Shown piece by piece: positions 32,840-46,342 of a DNA stretch of 64,000 bases. This DNA is from Siderastrea radians (taxonomy: Eukaryota; Cnidaria; Anthozoa; Scleractinia; Rhizangiidae). Every line of letters starts with the position of its first letter. Within the stretch, counting starts at the first letter, position 1. The notes under the pieces were generated by a model that had not been told where the DNA came from, ran no database searches, and was given only the letters and a program-made list of their open reading frames with translations. Location of the stretch: the NCBI GenBank assembly GCA_964017195.1, contig OZ024890.1:47221093-47285092 (forward strand), given 5' to 3'. The position numbers and the translations under genes are program-made.

Positions 32840-34090
32840 GGAGGAATCCTAGTGAGTTTGAAAGCAACAGTAAGTGGAAACAACTGTTTTCTGTCAACAA
32901 ATACAAGAAATGTTCAAGAAGAGGAATGAATTTCTTATACTCAGTTTACATTAAACATAGGTAAGTGTAAATGTATAGAAGATCATCCTAGTTTTGAATG
33001 GAACTTTTGGATTGGGAAAAAGAAGATTGAAAAAATTCATGCAGGCTTGTACGGGATTCGAACCCATGACCTCTGCGATACCAATGCAGCGTTCTAGCCA
33101 ACTGGGAGCTGGTCATTTTGTCAGTTGGCAATAAAGTCGTGGAGGAACCGACAACCGCGCGGCACGTGTAGCGAGCTCTCCCTAAACTAACGCCTCGACA
33201 CGTGCGTCACGATTCCATGCAGCAGGGAATTTTCGCGATCGCTCGCGTGTTGTTTTTGCTCGACTATCCCCGAGTGGAAAGAAAGACTGTTCGTAGCCTC
33301 CTTCCGACTCAGCCCTACCACACGCGATACGAATTGATCAAATACGAGTGTTTTTGTAAGTAATATTGCAATCAGTTACGGTTAACACGAGTTTGTCATA
33401 CCTTCAACGCAGGCGTGGTGACCCTTGACAATGTTTTTTCATTGCACGTTTCGAAACATTACGCGACAGGAGACAATCAGGGAATGTTTAACAAAAACTT
33501 TTAACTATTACTTCAAGGTAAATATCTAATCTGTTTGTGGATGAGGCGTTCTGGGAAGGAAAGGAAAAAAGAATTTTTTTTTCTTTACTTCGAATCTAGA
33601 CTCTAAATTCCAAATCTAGAATCTGCACAAACTGACAAATCTGGAGGTTTATTTTAAAATAACTAGTTTTTCAATCAAGGGCCATTGGAGCTCTCTCGTC
33701 TTTCGTCTTCTCTTGTCCTATAACGCGCTCTCAGGGTCGACTTTTTCTTGATCTAAGCCACTGCAGTGGACGCCTACAGGTACTGTGAGATTATCCTTAT
33801 TTCAAGCTGGAAAGTCACCACCGGGATGCAAGCATTAAGTTGAGTAACGACTTTCATCTGGGCTCTCAAGCTCTATCCAATCCTCCATGACAAAATACCA
33901 CAACCTCCACGACAACAAGAACAATAACGAAATGGAATTATTCAACTCATGTTGATGACAGTAGCAATCAGTAATAGCTATTCTTTAAATGTGGGTGACG
34001 AAATATTCCTGTGCAGATGCCTGGCTGCTTAGGACTAAATCACTCAGCTTGAACAGCACTAGCGGTGAGATGTGCCACCTTGGGCTCCTA
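32840..34090. other. No gene seen, apart from a tRNA-like sequence
   Basis: Mixed-composition sequence; no supported exon. Confidence 0.5.
33040..33112 (-). repeat. tRNA-derived repeat or tRNA pseudogene
   Basis: The minus strand reads CAGTTGGCTAGAACGCTGC, then TTGGTAT as a possible anticodon loop, then AGGTCATGGGTTCGAATCCC, matching tRNA A-box, anticodon-arm and B-box patterns. The two acceptor halves do not pair, so it is not a functional tRNA; a SINE head is likely. Confidence 0.55.
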
Positions 34091-34093
34091 GTA

Positions 34094-35363
34094 AGGGACC
34101 GGTCAATAAGTATGGGGGGGGGTCACTATGTTTTCAGCCTTCCAAACGGGGTGGTCATGTTATTTTCAGCCTCAGGAAGGGGTGGGTCATCATCTCTTAA
34201 GCCTCGTATCTTGAAATACTGCAAACGTCCAAAGTCTTCTGTAAGCCAAGGGGCATGAGAGTCCTTGCAAAATCTACATACGACTTGCAGGAAAAGGCCA
34301 CTTGAACAAACACAACCCTACAAGCTGAATTTTGGAAGTTTATAGTATTATTTGTTGAGGACCAGTTAGTCGACATTAATATATATTCAAGTTGTATTAT
34401 CATATATTAAAGATCTTCCAGAATCACAAACATACTGATAGTCACTCCTTATTTAACAAGATTGTCGTTTAAGTATTGTAAGTAATACTGCAAATGTAAC
34501 TACAACAGAAACTCAACATTCTGTTCAATTAAGAACATGCAGTGGTGAACACCAGCCAATTGTAACTTCCAAGTGGCTAACAATAAACGAAAATTACCGT
34601 AAAATTAATATATATATATATCCAGGGTTTCGTTTGAGGCTGGAGGCCGCACGTAACGTCTCGTCGTTTGACATCAATGTATTACAAAGGTCCAGTACCT
34701 TCACACAAAATAATTATTTTCTGAAGTGTAAATAAATCAGACGATCTTTAATTTGTTTATCCAGCCAGCTAGTGTTGAGCCTTATTTTGCTCACTAATGT
34801 AACTCATACAATAACTGGAAATGAATGATCATTCCTGTCATATGTAATGAAATCCGGTCCAGGAAACGCAGAAAATGGCGTTTCAGAGAGTCCGGTTTCA
34901 AAACTTTTCCGGGGGAGCATGCCCACCGACCCCCCGAGAAGTTCCTGCCTTCGGCATTCATGTTTGCGCCTTTGGCGCTCACGTCCTCTTGTTTTACCTA
35001 TGATTCAGATACTTTAAAATGTTACCGAAAACCCTGTCTATCGATAAAATGATTTCTGTGTTAAATATGAACTTTTTCTCAGCATAATATAGTAACTATT
35101 ATAGCTGTAATTGTAAAGTTTTGTGTATGATTAACATGCAGTATTATTACGTGTGCATATTTGACATGTGAATTAAAACAAGTGGACAAACAATATGATG
35201 AGGTGATATAGTGACCTGGGGGGTGGGTCATGTTATTTGCATTCAATACTTTGGGGTGGGTCAGCAGAATTTATGCCCGCGTGAGGGGGTGGGTTTGCAT
35301 TTTTGGGCCACCACTTTTTCAAATGCTCCGGCCCATCCCTCCTATACTTGTTGACCGGTCCCT
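34094..35363. mobile_element. TIR element with AGGGACCGGTCAA ends
   Basis: The left end AGGGACCGGTCAATAAGTAT and the right end (reverse complement AGGGACCGGTCAACAAGTAT) differ by one base. GGGTGGGTCA-type G-rich words follow inside each end. At 1.27 kb it is a large non-autonomous element with no transposase. I see no clean target-site duplication. Confidence 0.78.
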
Positions 35364-35795
35364 AAGTCGGTACACCGAACGGGGGAAACTTCTCTTAGTA
35401 CAACCGCTCTCCTGGCTGTCCAAAATCGGCTGTTTATAGTAATTAAAATCAACTAGCCAATTCTCTAGTCGGTTTCTTTGTTTATTGTTTTTCTCATTAT
35501 AGTTGTCCCTAAAGGTGTACATGTACTTTTTTATGCCAAACCAACCAAGACCAGCTAGCAAATTACCTTATTGAATTAGTTCTCATTATTGGCTAAGGAC
35601 TCTACATCTTGCTTCGCTTGCCCGGGATGGCATTTTCAGCGGATAGATGTGCTTATCCACTACCAAGAAAGCAACTTATTGGTGGCAGGACAGGAGATCC
35701 CGTACTGTCTCTTTTTGTTTGACGTTCCGTATGTTTCAGTTGCAACTAGAAGTCTATAATTGTCTTTTCTCCTCACCACGAATGGAAAATACTTA

Positions 35796-36059
35796 AGGCC
35801 CAGTAATACGGGCAACATTTTCGTGCAACTTGTCGCGCAACAACGTTTCGTTGCAAGTTGAGATTGTCTTGTTGTGCGTATTACCACCTTCTCGCGCAAC
35901 AAAGGTTCATGTTGCAAAAAGTAGACGTCGCTTTTACTTTTTGCAACATGAGAATTTGTTGTGCGCGGAGGTAGTAATACGCGGAACAAACAATCTCAAC
36001 TTGCAACGCAACATTGTTGCGCGACAAGTTGCACGAAAATGTTGCCCGTTACTGGGCCT
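35796..36059. mobile_element. PIF/Harbinger-type MITE with AGGCCCAGTAA ends
   Basis: The left end AGGCCCAGTAATACGGGCAA and the right end (reverse complement AGGCCCAGTAACGGGCAACA) match apart from a 2-bp gap and continue for about 50 bp (TTTTCGTGCAACTTGTCGCG). TTA flanks both ends (35793-35795 and 36060-36062). The 264-bp element is nearly a perfect hairpin with a small centre. Its second half also contains inverted GTTGCAAAAAGTA words. Confidence 0.9.
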
Positions 36060-36062
36060 TTA

Positions 36063-38767
36063 TTTTGACAGATTTTGCTTGACCTGATAACAACAACGCA
36101 CACCAAAAAAAGAAACACGTCAACTTTCCGGTTGCTTAAAGGCACCCGCAAAAGAGAAAACACTGTTGCGGAATTCGCCATTCCCTCAATGTTTCCCGTT
36201 TTCACATGCAAGAAACCAAAAAATGTTTCCGTCTTTTTTTAAGAAGCATTTTGTTTCCGCAAACGTTTCCTCGTTTGCGCGCCGAGGAAGCAATGTTGAC
36301 TAGTTTCTAGGGTCGCGCGGGCTGCACTTTCTAAATTGAGCTTGAGCAAATGTCTGGTGTCGAGCCTGAACACATTTGTTTACATTGAAATATTTCGTGG
36401 TTTGCAAGGCGAAGAAACATGTTTCTTGCTCGTTTGAGTACCCAAGAAGCAGTTTCCTCGATGGGAGGCCTCTAGATTCCTATTCTTTGGGGAAGCGTGG
36501 GCCAGCTCACCAACGAAAATACAGCTGACTGCCGATAACACGAACCTTCAAGGGAAATCAAAGAAGGTTGGAGTTATCGTGAGTTCCGAGTTGTCGAGGG
36601 TAAAATTGTAAAGAAATGACCTAAAGGGAAAAAAACATTCACTTCGATTTAGCTGGAGGTTCGAGTCAACTGTAAGCTTTCCCAAGGGTAAAGAAACTCA
36701 AATGAGTTGAGCGTGTTGTCGTTTCGCTATATTACCCCAACAAATAAAATACACTAAAGGTTAGGTATCCATATATCCTTTGTATGACATTTATTTTCTA
36801 GGCCCTAGAAGTTATACGTTGAATCACGTTGACGGACGCAATACAACAGAAACTTCATGACATACAACTACAGTGGAACCCAAACTAAAGTTTAGTCATT
36901 CTCGTACCTGAAAACCTTAATACGACAAACGACCACCCTTTGGAGTCTTAAACTGTTATCTTCTTACGAACTTGATCCCGTTTACACGTCACTCGAAAAG
37001 CCTGGTGGCTAAAATGACAATAGCAGAAAGATGCCGCATTTGGTAACCAGTTTGTTAGTCACTTGAGACTAAATTATGCTGCCTTTCCCCAGTGTTTTTA
37101 TCTTCACTCCTCCTTCCTATTTTTAGGCCATCATAATTTGACCCTACCCCTTTAATTTGACCATCGTTTTTACGGGCTTCCACCGTACGTGTAAAGCTAA
37201 CAAATTAAATACGTGTAGCTAACAAATACGTGTAGCTAACAAATACACAGTTAAATTTTTAAAAATACATATGTTTTAGAGTGGACATCCACTCGGCCAT
37301 TTAGTAGGCACTCTACTCATACAAAGAAACAATACTGGACATTAATAGCTTCGCTATTTCACTAACGGCGAACATGATTTACATGTGCCCAAATGAGGTT
37401 TGGTGTTTATTAATACACCGTGTTCGCTGTCCGAGAGGGATGGTGGGTATGAAACGGACAGAGCAATTTACTAGGTGGAGGAAACTTCTGACTTCTGTTG
37501 CGTTTCTTGGGCGTTTCGAATACCCTCGATAGTCATCTTTTCTGAAGAGACACCATTTTCAGACCTCACTAATCATTAAGAAGGTCAACTCATTCATTCA
37601 TTTTGGTTAGCTAACAATGAGATCCTACTCACTGTACTCGTTTTGAAAGTTTGTCCCCAGTATTGAACTATTTTGACATTTCACAAAAACATTTTAATGG
37701 CACATCATTCTAGGATTCATCTTATCTACTCATCTATCGCACCTTATCCTAACGTTCTAGGGCGCCAACATGCATTCAATAAAAAAGAAAAAGAAGAAAT
37801 ATACTTAATTTGATCCGCAAGAGTCTTCCAGAGTTTAGGAGCCTAGATAGAAAATGCTCTCTTCCCATAAGTTTTAAACGTTGTTTTTGGTACCTGCGAC
37901 GGTGACAGAATTGATGGCCGTAATTGTCTTACGGGTGTACATGTGTGCAGTTGTTTCAAATGCAAATTTAACAAGAAATTCAGAAGAATTTACAGGGGGC
38001 CGACAGTCTCTCTCCCCCCTCCCCTTTCCTAAGGAAAAAAGGTTTCTTTTTAAGAAAAAAAAAAAGACAAGTAGTTCTTGGTTTCCGGTATGTAAGGAAT
38101 TAAATGTATGTAAACGTATTACCGGTGACAGATGACTATTCACGAGAATGTCCGGTATTTGACAGATTGGTTTTGAAAACTGACAAAATTAATACCAACT
38201 TGAGAACTTCGTTTTGTTGACAGTTCGCCTTTTGTAATCGGTGACCTTTGTACGAGTTTTAGCGAGGCGCTTTTCAGAGAGAGAGAAAACCCTATAGCTT
38301 TACCTGGAGAAATAAATCGTTCTTAAACCGTGATATCGTGAAGTACGGCCCCTAGGCATTCACGACAAATGTTTCAGCCTTCAGGCAAGGGCTCCATTTG
38401 GATCCTAACGACACGAGTGCAGGCTACTTGCAATCTATTGTTATAATAGCGATGAAATTCATTTTGAATATTTAATTAGCCTCATCACGAAAGGCAGCGA
38501 ATTTCAGATATTCACGGGAATCCAGTGGCTTCTGTTCCGAAATCGAGAAAATGGACACTATGAAGATTCAAAGCTAGCAAAACAAGCTATGATGTGCAGT
38601 TGTGTCTGTTGGCCACACGACACCAAAATGACTAAGTCAAGTCCCCTGTCAAGTGACGGACGACTACTAGCGACGACTACGACGAAAATGAAAAACAGAA
38701 AACGTCCATTATATGAGTCGGCGACGTGCGCATGCGCACGACGGCCTCCTAAAAATAGTCTAGTGAC
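36063..38767. other. No gene seen; 3' flank of the kinase gene
   Basis: AT-rich sequence with scattered GAAACGTTTCC-type short repeats near 36180-36470. Open frames here lack motifs. The kinase 3' UTR and polyadenylation site should lie in the right part of this stretch. Confidence 0.5.
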
Positions 38768-38908
38768 TTAGAAGTGAAGCTGTCTAATATCTTGAGTTAT
38801 GACGTTTTCATGACTATTCATTTTCTCTAAAATGCCACTGTTCTTTATTTCTTTCGCATCTGGCCTTTCCTCAGGAGCAGCTGACAAAAGCCATTGCACC
38901 AGTTCTGA
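38768..38908 (-). CDS. Kinase last exon (subdomain XI and C-terminus)
   Basis: 46 codons plus TAA after the acceptor TTCTTTTTCAG. It encodes [20 protein letters not shown], with the conserved arginine of subdomain XI, and ends DIRQLHF. Confidence 0.88.
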   Translation of the reverse strand, partial: SELVQWLLSAAPEERPDAKEIKNSGILEKMNSHENVITQDIRQLHF

Positions 38909-41900
38909 CTGAAAAAGAATAAAAGTCTAAATGAATACAGAGATAAACCAACACGTGCTCATTTTCTACTTTGCCCTGTATAAACTGCGTGGTTGGAAGG
39001 GTCCGGGAAATATCCATAGCCTACCTGGCAAAAATGTCCAAATTAAAGTGACTAGTCCTCTTTTCAACATAATTATATTTCAATTTCTCGTTTTATTTTA
39101 CCTAACCTTTTATCTATCTATATATGTAGATATTCATTTTTTTTACCCTTTTGTCTTATTTTCTAGTACTTTATTAGTGTCCCCAATTAGCTAAACACCT
39201 TGACACTTAAATAAAGTCTACTACTGCTACTACTACTACTACTACATGTAAAGCTAGTTTTTTGGTTTCTTCAAAGCGCTAAACTACCTACTGATTCATC
39301 GATCGCTATTTTAACCCGATAAAAAGAAAAGAGTAGCAACTTGTCACGACATGAGACAAATTGATTCTTGAATTTTGATAACAACATACCTGTAGGGGCA
39401 TCTCGGCTTCAAATTCACTTGGAAGGACCCTGTTCTTGACATCACTCATGACCTTAAAAAATGTATGCACAAATATCATTTGGTGAAAACTTGCATAACA
39501 GCTGTTTGAACTTAGATTCTACTTTCTACTGAATAAATTATCACCTGACAGAAGCATATACTACATTTAGGTTGCATGTTTTTGAACTCAACCAATTCCT
39601 TTTAGAAATTCAATAGCCACAATCACAACCAACCTCACTTTTAAACCTCCCTCCCTCCCTCCCTCCCTCCCTCCCTCCCTTCCTTCCTTCCTTCCTTCCT
39701 TCCTAGAAATGTAACCTCTGAACCACGTTTTTCATTACGTGTAGTTAATAGAGACTAAAGCCTGTTCTCATATTTGCATCAGTTACTTTGACGCGTACAA
39801 GAAGTCGAAACAAGTAATCTTATGGCAATAGTTACATCGACCAGCAAAGCTCTTCTTACCTTGATCCGCTCATTTTCTGTACCAAATGGACAAAACAGTT
39901 CGAAAAATATCAAACCAAGTGAGAAAATGTCCACTTTGTATGTATAGAGGTTCCCCTCCTGGAATTTAAAGAAACAATAAATTGTGAATTTGGTGAAATA
40001 ACAATACTAACTAGCGGTTCCGTACGGAAAGCACAGAGTTGTTGATGTCCAAAACATAAAAACAAACCTCGCCTTCTTATTTACACTCATGGAGCAGAAA
40101 ACTGATAAGAAAAGTTCTACGTGCTGATTTTTAATTTGAAGTAGTGACTTTTTTTTACTGAAAATGACGGTGCCGGGAACGTGACGGAAGTTTACTAACA
40201 ACAGTGCACTCTGCTCTAAAACGTGACTCAAAAGAACAGTGAAATGCAATAAAAGTGATTTACCTTCATATCACAACTATCGACCAGTTCGCAAACTGTT
40301 TGTTTGGGAACCTAGTGTCAAATAATCTTTATCATTATTATTTTTTTGCTGAAAAATATTAAATTTCACGGTCTGTGAAACTTCAGAGAACGGGTTATCA
40401 ATTTTACCGACCAAATTTTAGGTTTGAAGCTATGCTTAAAAGTATGCAAAGTCTTTCAGAATTCCTCACATTTGTCATGTAAAATACTGTCACAGTCTCC
40501 TGGAACACGTCTGCCAATTAACAGAAAAATGAAAATGCTTATGTGCTCTTATTTAAAAAGTTAATCCTTCAAATTAAACCACGTTTTTTTACCAGCAGTT
40601 TGTAGAAAAGAGTTGTTAGATTAAACTTTTTACCGAGACCAAAAGGCTTTTAGCGCAGTAATAAAATTGTGTGTGAAGCCCTTTCCTGAGGTAAATTGAC
40701 TACAACAGACGTCCAAAGAAAAGTCATACAAAAAGACAAATAACACCAAGGGCAGACAGCGAGGTTTTTATGAGGTTTTTATTTTGTTTTTGTTTGTTTT
40801 TTTTTTTTTTACATCCGACAGAAAAATAACACCTAAAGATTGACAAAGGGTTTAAACTTTTAGGGTACCACGCTATCACTGAAAACGTTGTACAATACAA
40901 TTACCTGTTCAGGACTCATATACAATTTTGTTCCCACTTGACTGGTGTGGTTTATGTTTTCTTAAAGATAATGAAAACACCCACGTCAATACATCACAAA
41001 GATACGAAAATTCTGGACATGATCACCAAAACCACAGTCTTGAAATTTTGAAAAAAAAATTCCCGCGGTAACGACAATGCCTTGATTCACTTGCTAATGG
41101 GTATTTTTAAGTGTTCAATATGGTGTTTGAGGTTTTCCATTATTCCACCTTTTTAACGTGCAAAGCAACAAAGATACAAGCTACGTACCCAAAGAGTCTA
41201 TGTCATCTGTTGTGAGAGCTTTCACCAGCCCAAAGTCACCAACTTTCACTTTCAGTGGGTTACCCAAAGAAAAGAAAATATTGGACGGCTACATCGCAAA
41301 GAGAAGGAAAAGAAAAAGTTGTTATGCAGGAAATTTAAAACCACTTGCAAAATGGCTTTATCAAAGTCAATGTGTGACTGTTGGGCACTGTTTAAAGGGG
41401 TAGGGGGGGTGGGGGGGACAGCAACCCGAGGGATTTGATGATCTACATTGAGCTTTACGCAGAGATTTGAGAAGACCTGGTAACTGAACGTGCACGTGGC
41501 AGACCCGTGCTAAATAACGACTAGGTTATGATGTCCGCGACTACGAAGCATTCACAAAATATTTTTATTCACATCAGATTTATTTATTATTACTATTTTG
41601 TGCTACAAACCTTTTACAGAACCTAACAACGTGAGCAGTCGAAAGTGAGATTTTCTTTTGCTAATATGGGATGTCTTGTTGCTAGTATCTAACAAGTAAT
41701 GAATTCAAACTCTTGTCATCACTAAATTTACCTTAAGATCTCTGTGCATTAGTCCTTCCCCATGAATATACCCCACAGCATCAAGAATCTGTGCAATCAA
41801 CAAATAATTAGTCACTAAACTATCAGCTTTTAAATTAATTTTAAAAATTTTACAAAACATGTTTCAAGAAAAGATTGAACTACTAGCCACCTTGATGACA

Positions 41901-44900
41901 TTTTATTTTACGTGGAGGGAACAGCTGCTTCCAGGGGTTTCCACTTTTGGCAATCCCTAGATTGAAGAGTGACTGCATGGATATAGGCACAGCCCTGTAA
42001 CCCAGCAGTGAGCCCTTGGCCCACGCCTGAAAATCTAACACCAGTGGCATGCCATGTTAGGGCAAGAAATGAAGAATGAGGGAATAAAGAGAAGAATCTG
42101 CACCCCAAAAGGGAGGAAATTATGCGCAGAACACTGGCAGTCTTTGTTATTCCAGTGGAACCCAGACATAACTGAGTGCCAAGGGACTGGGGAAATGTGT
42201 TCGTTATAACAGGGTTCGTTATATCCGGTTCTTTTCCATACATTTTACTATTACTGGGCTAAAAAGTGTCGTTCGTTATACTGGGGTCGTTATATCGACA
42301 ATATAACGAACCCCCGTTATAACGTACACATTTCCCAGCCCTTTGGCACTTTGTTGAATCAGGGCCCCACTGTAACTACATTCCACTGTACTTGACTGCA
42401 CTTTCCTACCACTACCCTCTAGCAAACGGGATTTTCACATTTCTTTTTACCGCTGTCCAAAAAGCTTTGAATAATACATACCGAAATATTTATATCCCGT
42501 ATTTAGCATTTAGTCCATAATAATTTCTGTGAAGTCCTCTAACACAATAGAGTAGGGCTGTATATTAACCTGTTCGAACACTCTTAAGCAGTACTCATCT
42601 CTTCTATCTCTTCTTCTGGGATTAGCTATCAGCCATTCCTTTAAGGTATCTCTTTCACATAACTCAGTCTGTATATACAAGAACACAGGAACCGACTGTG
42701 TCTCAGCACTGCAATGTTTATTCTTGCCTGTATGTCTCTTTGCTGAAAAGGAAGGCAAAAACAGCTAACATGACCACACTAATTAGGCTTTTAAGACGGT
42801 TAAATATTTGCTGCATGGACGAAGCATTTTTGAAGGAACATAGTCGTCTTACTGGTGACCAAAGTTAGATGCGAAGACCCTCCGAGGATCAGAGAGGTTA
42901 CCTTATCTTGTTCTTGATTGGTTGTGAATATTCCTTTCTTTACGAAATTAAATTATGCAATCTGGGTTGACAATTTAATGTAATCTAGAATGTAAACTAG
43001 CATTACAGGCAGCTTGAAGCTTAACCATATCGCGTGAAACTTGCTTTTAGAATCCTTCAATTTTTTGCTTTCAGTGAGGTGTAGCATGTGAATTTGAATC
43101 TCCCTGTAATGTTTAGTGAACAAAACTTACTGAGGAAAATTAATACATTACGTACATGTCGTGGTTCACAATTTACTTCTGGTTTAAATTTTTTCAAACC
43201 AGTTTATTTTTTTCAAATTAGTTTACATTTTTTAACAACTTTAAAGTTTAATATTAAGATTTAACCTCGCCTGGGCCTGTGAAACTGATAATTTTCCAAG
43301 TTATCACATCATAAACCGGCTTTGACTGGAGGTAAACTGCTAACCCTCTTGCTAAGTAGGATGATCATTAAGATCCTCCCTATAGCATTCGTATCTTGAC
43401 AGTAAGAGTAGCTGATTAAAAAAAGTCACTACTGAATAGCATGTAGCCTCACCATCGCCTACAATGATCCCAGAGTCTGATTCTGAACTATAAACATAGC
43501 AAAGACAGTAAGTCAATATTAACAACAGCCAGGTTTTATTACATATAGTGGCTAATGAAATAAGGGTACAATTATTACTATTATTATACATTGTAGTCAC
43601 TATCTGTCTTTTCATTGGCTAAGAGCCTACAGTTAATTCTGGGAATCAGCGCAACCTACAGATTATTCACTAATCTGGTTGCACGCGCGATGCATGATTT
43701 CCAAGAGCAATGTGGGAGGCATCTGAAAGCGAAGTAAATTCATGGCTCGTCGATTCGCTTCTTCAACCGAGCAAGAAATTGAAAAATTGCTGAAACAAAA
43801 AGACTCGGAAAATAAAAGAAGGCTGACAAAATTTGCGAAGGAACTGTTCCATGAATACCTTAAGGAAAAAATCGTCCAGAAGCCAGAAGACAAGAAGGAC
43901 ACAAATGTTGAAATTGTTTGCCGTTATTTTGTTTACCTTAAAGTGCTACTATGATCAAAAATACAAATTTTTTGTTCTCTCCATATTTCGAAAATATAAG
44001 TACATATTACTCACCGTGCAAAGTTTTAAGTCGAAATTCGTACGGGAAGTCCGATTATTTTAACTGTAATTTTCGAGTTCGGCTTGCCACCATTACTCAA
44101 TTCAAAAATGACCGGGACGAGTTGGGCCGTGTTGTCCCAGAGAGGAAGTGACGTAGAAGTCTCAACACAACAAAACAAACGTGGCTACTTTCTTATGTAT
44201 TTGGAGAGGTGTGAGGGTTCGCAAGATTCATTTCTTCGATTTTGAGCTGAAGTATGCGTGGTCGGCGCTCTGTTGTTGAAGATTACGGCAAAGAAAGCAT
44301 CGATGAATCGGAAATTTCCATTCATAGTTCACCGACGAGTGGGTACGTTTATTTTAAGCGGAAAAGCTTCGTTTGTGTTCACCGGAAGGTCTTCAATCCT
44401 GTTGGACACCCAGCTGTTTGCTCTCTGCATTTTACGGCTGAATGTTTTACTCAAGCATTTGATGAGAAAGGTACAAGGAAATACTTAAAACCAGGATCAG
44501 TTCCAGCCATCAGGAAGAAAAACAGCAATCATAATTCTGAGCGGGATCGTCGAATGGTGGGCGAATATTCATTTGCCGTTTGTGCTAACATCACATGTAC
44601 GGTAAGATAGACATTTCCTCACATAACTAAGAGATACTTCGCTCGGTTGTCTTGTGCATATACATGTATAATTCCCAACAGATTTCGGCTTAACTGCATA
44701 ATATGTGCCCCTTCGCATGAACTATTTTCTGTGTCGCTGCCAAGCCGGCTCCGCGATACGCAGAAACTGTTTTTATTTAACTTGGCTACGCTGTACGCGG
44801 TAAGCAGAAAATAGGAAAACATTACCGTGTATTCCGCGTACTATAAACGTTCACCACTTAAACGTCCGCTAAAAGAATATTATTTGAAGTTCCTATAAAC

Positions 44901-46294
44901 TAGTGGACTAAAATAGAACATCACCGTGTATTCCTCGTTCTATAAAGGAAAATATTACGCAAAATTTCTTTGAATTACTCGGCCACAGATAACGTGAAAA
45001 CATCAACAACGGAGCTTAATCGACCATAACAAACCTTACTGTGTATTGCTTGTTCTTTTTACTGCGTAGCCAGCTCCTAACATCCCTCGTACATTTCAAT
45101 TTATCTCTCTCCGCGTACCGCGTAGCCAGCTCCTAATATCTCGTTTATACTTCAATTAATTTCTCTTGACGTACGGCGTAGCGAGCTCCCAAAGTCTATA
45201 ATTTCTTGAGCCTATCACCGTGTTCGGGGTAGCCACTTCTCTTAGCAACGCTTTTGATGTGACGGCGTATTCCAGTTTATACGTAGACTTCTGATGGTAA
45301 GTCAGAGTTTATCTCTATAAATTAGCATTTGCTTGTTTACTAGGTAGTAAGATTACCGGGTTCGCACAATTACACGGGCGATTCGCAACATCACTTCGTG
45401 TTAATACGTGAATTTATTTTCCTCGACCTTTTGTCTCATCTTTAAAATTCTGAATGTATGTTGGGCTCAGGGCTCTCTATATGAATTAAAAAACTTTCAT
45501 GTAGCGTTATGTGGGCTTTCCTTATAGAAGACAGAGCTTATTATTATAGGATTTGTTATTTTTAGGTGTAAAATCTTTCTAACTACAATTCAGGATACTG
45601 CAACAAATCTGTGAACATAACAACAACAAATTAACCCGTATCGGCAAGAAATAAAAGCAATAGTAAGAAACAGCTGACGGACCCCGACACGACAGACATG
45701 TGAAACAGTTAAATTTGTTGTATTATCGGAAGGATTTCAGTGTTTGTGATTTGGGATAACTGGGATATTTGTTCGGCTTCTTGATCAATTCTTGCATTGT
45801 GAGACGGCTTCCCGAGGCTCTAAACTGTCATCGTATGGCGCGACTTCTGCGAGTTCGCCGACTTCGCCAAAAAAAACTTCGTTCTTAATCGCTCTCAAAA
45901 TAACGGAAAACACATCCATATAATGCAATGTTTGGCTCTCTATTTTCGACTCTTCATTATACTCTTCTCAGGTCTTTGTTGTGGCGATGGTTGAGACTTC
46001 TACGTCACGAGCAAAATTCACGTGGTTAGAGATAAGACCGCTTCCATGAAATTCACGGGCTTCTCTTTTGCGAACTGAGTAATGGCGGACGTGTTTAACG
46101 CGGTTTTCGGACATATATTCCTGGGCCGTGTAAGCATATATCGATCTAATTTATAGCGATTCATATAATATGGCATCTGTTGAACAGTTTGAAGTTTGAA
46201 AAAGTTGAAAACAAAACAAAAAATTTTCATCGTAGTAGCACTAACTATTAGATTCGGTTTTTACGAATATCGCAAAAACCTCATCCAAAAATTG

Positions 46295-46342
<48 letters not shown>

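Noticed and set aside
33040..33112. tRNA gene
   Set aside because: A- and B-box-like sequences are present, but the acceptor stem halves do not pair; it looks like a tRNA-derived repeat.
41908..42243. 111-codon frame in a kinase intron
   Set aside because: Largely overlaps the pogo-like MITE; composition and position argue against a gene.
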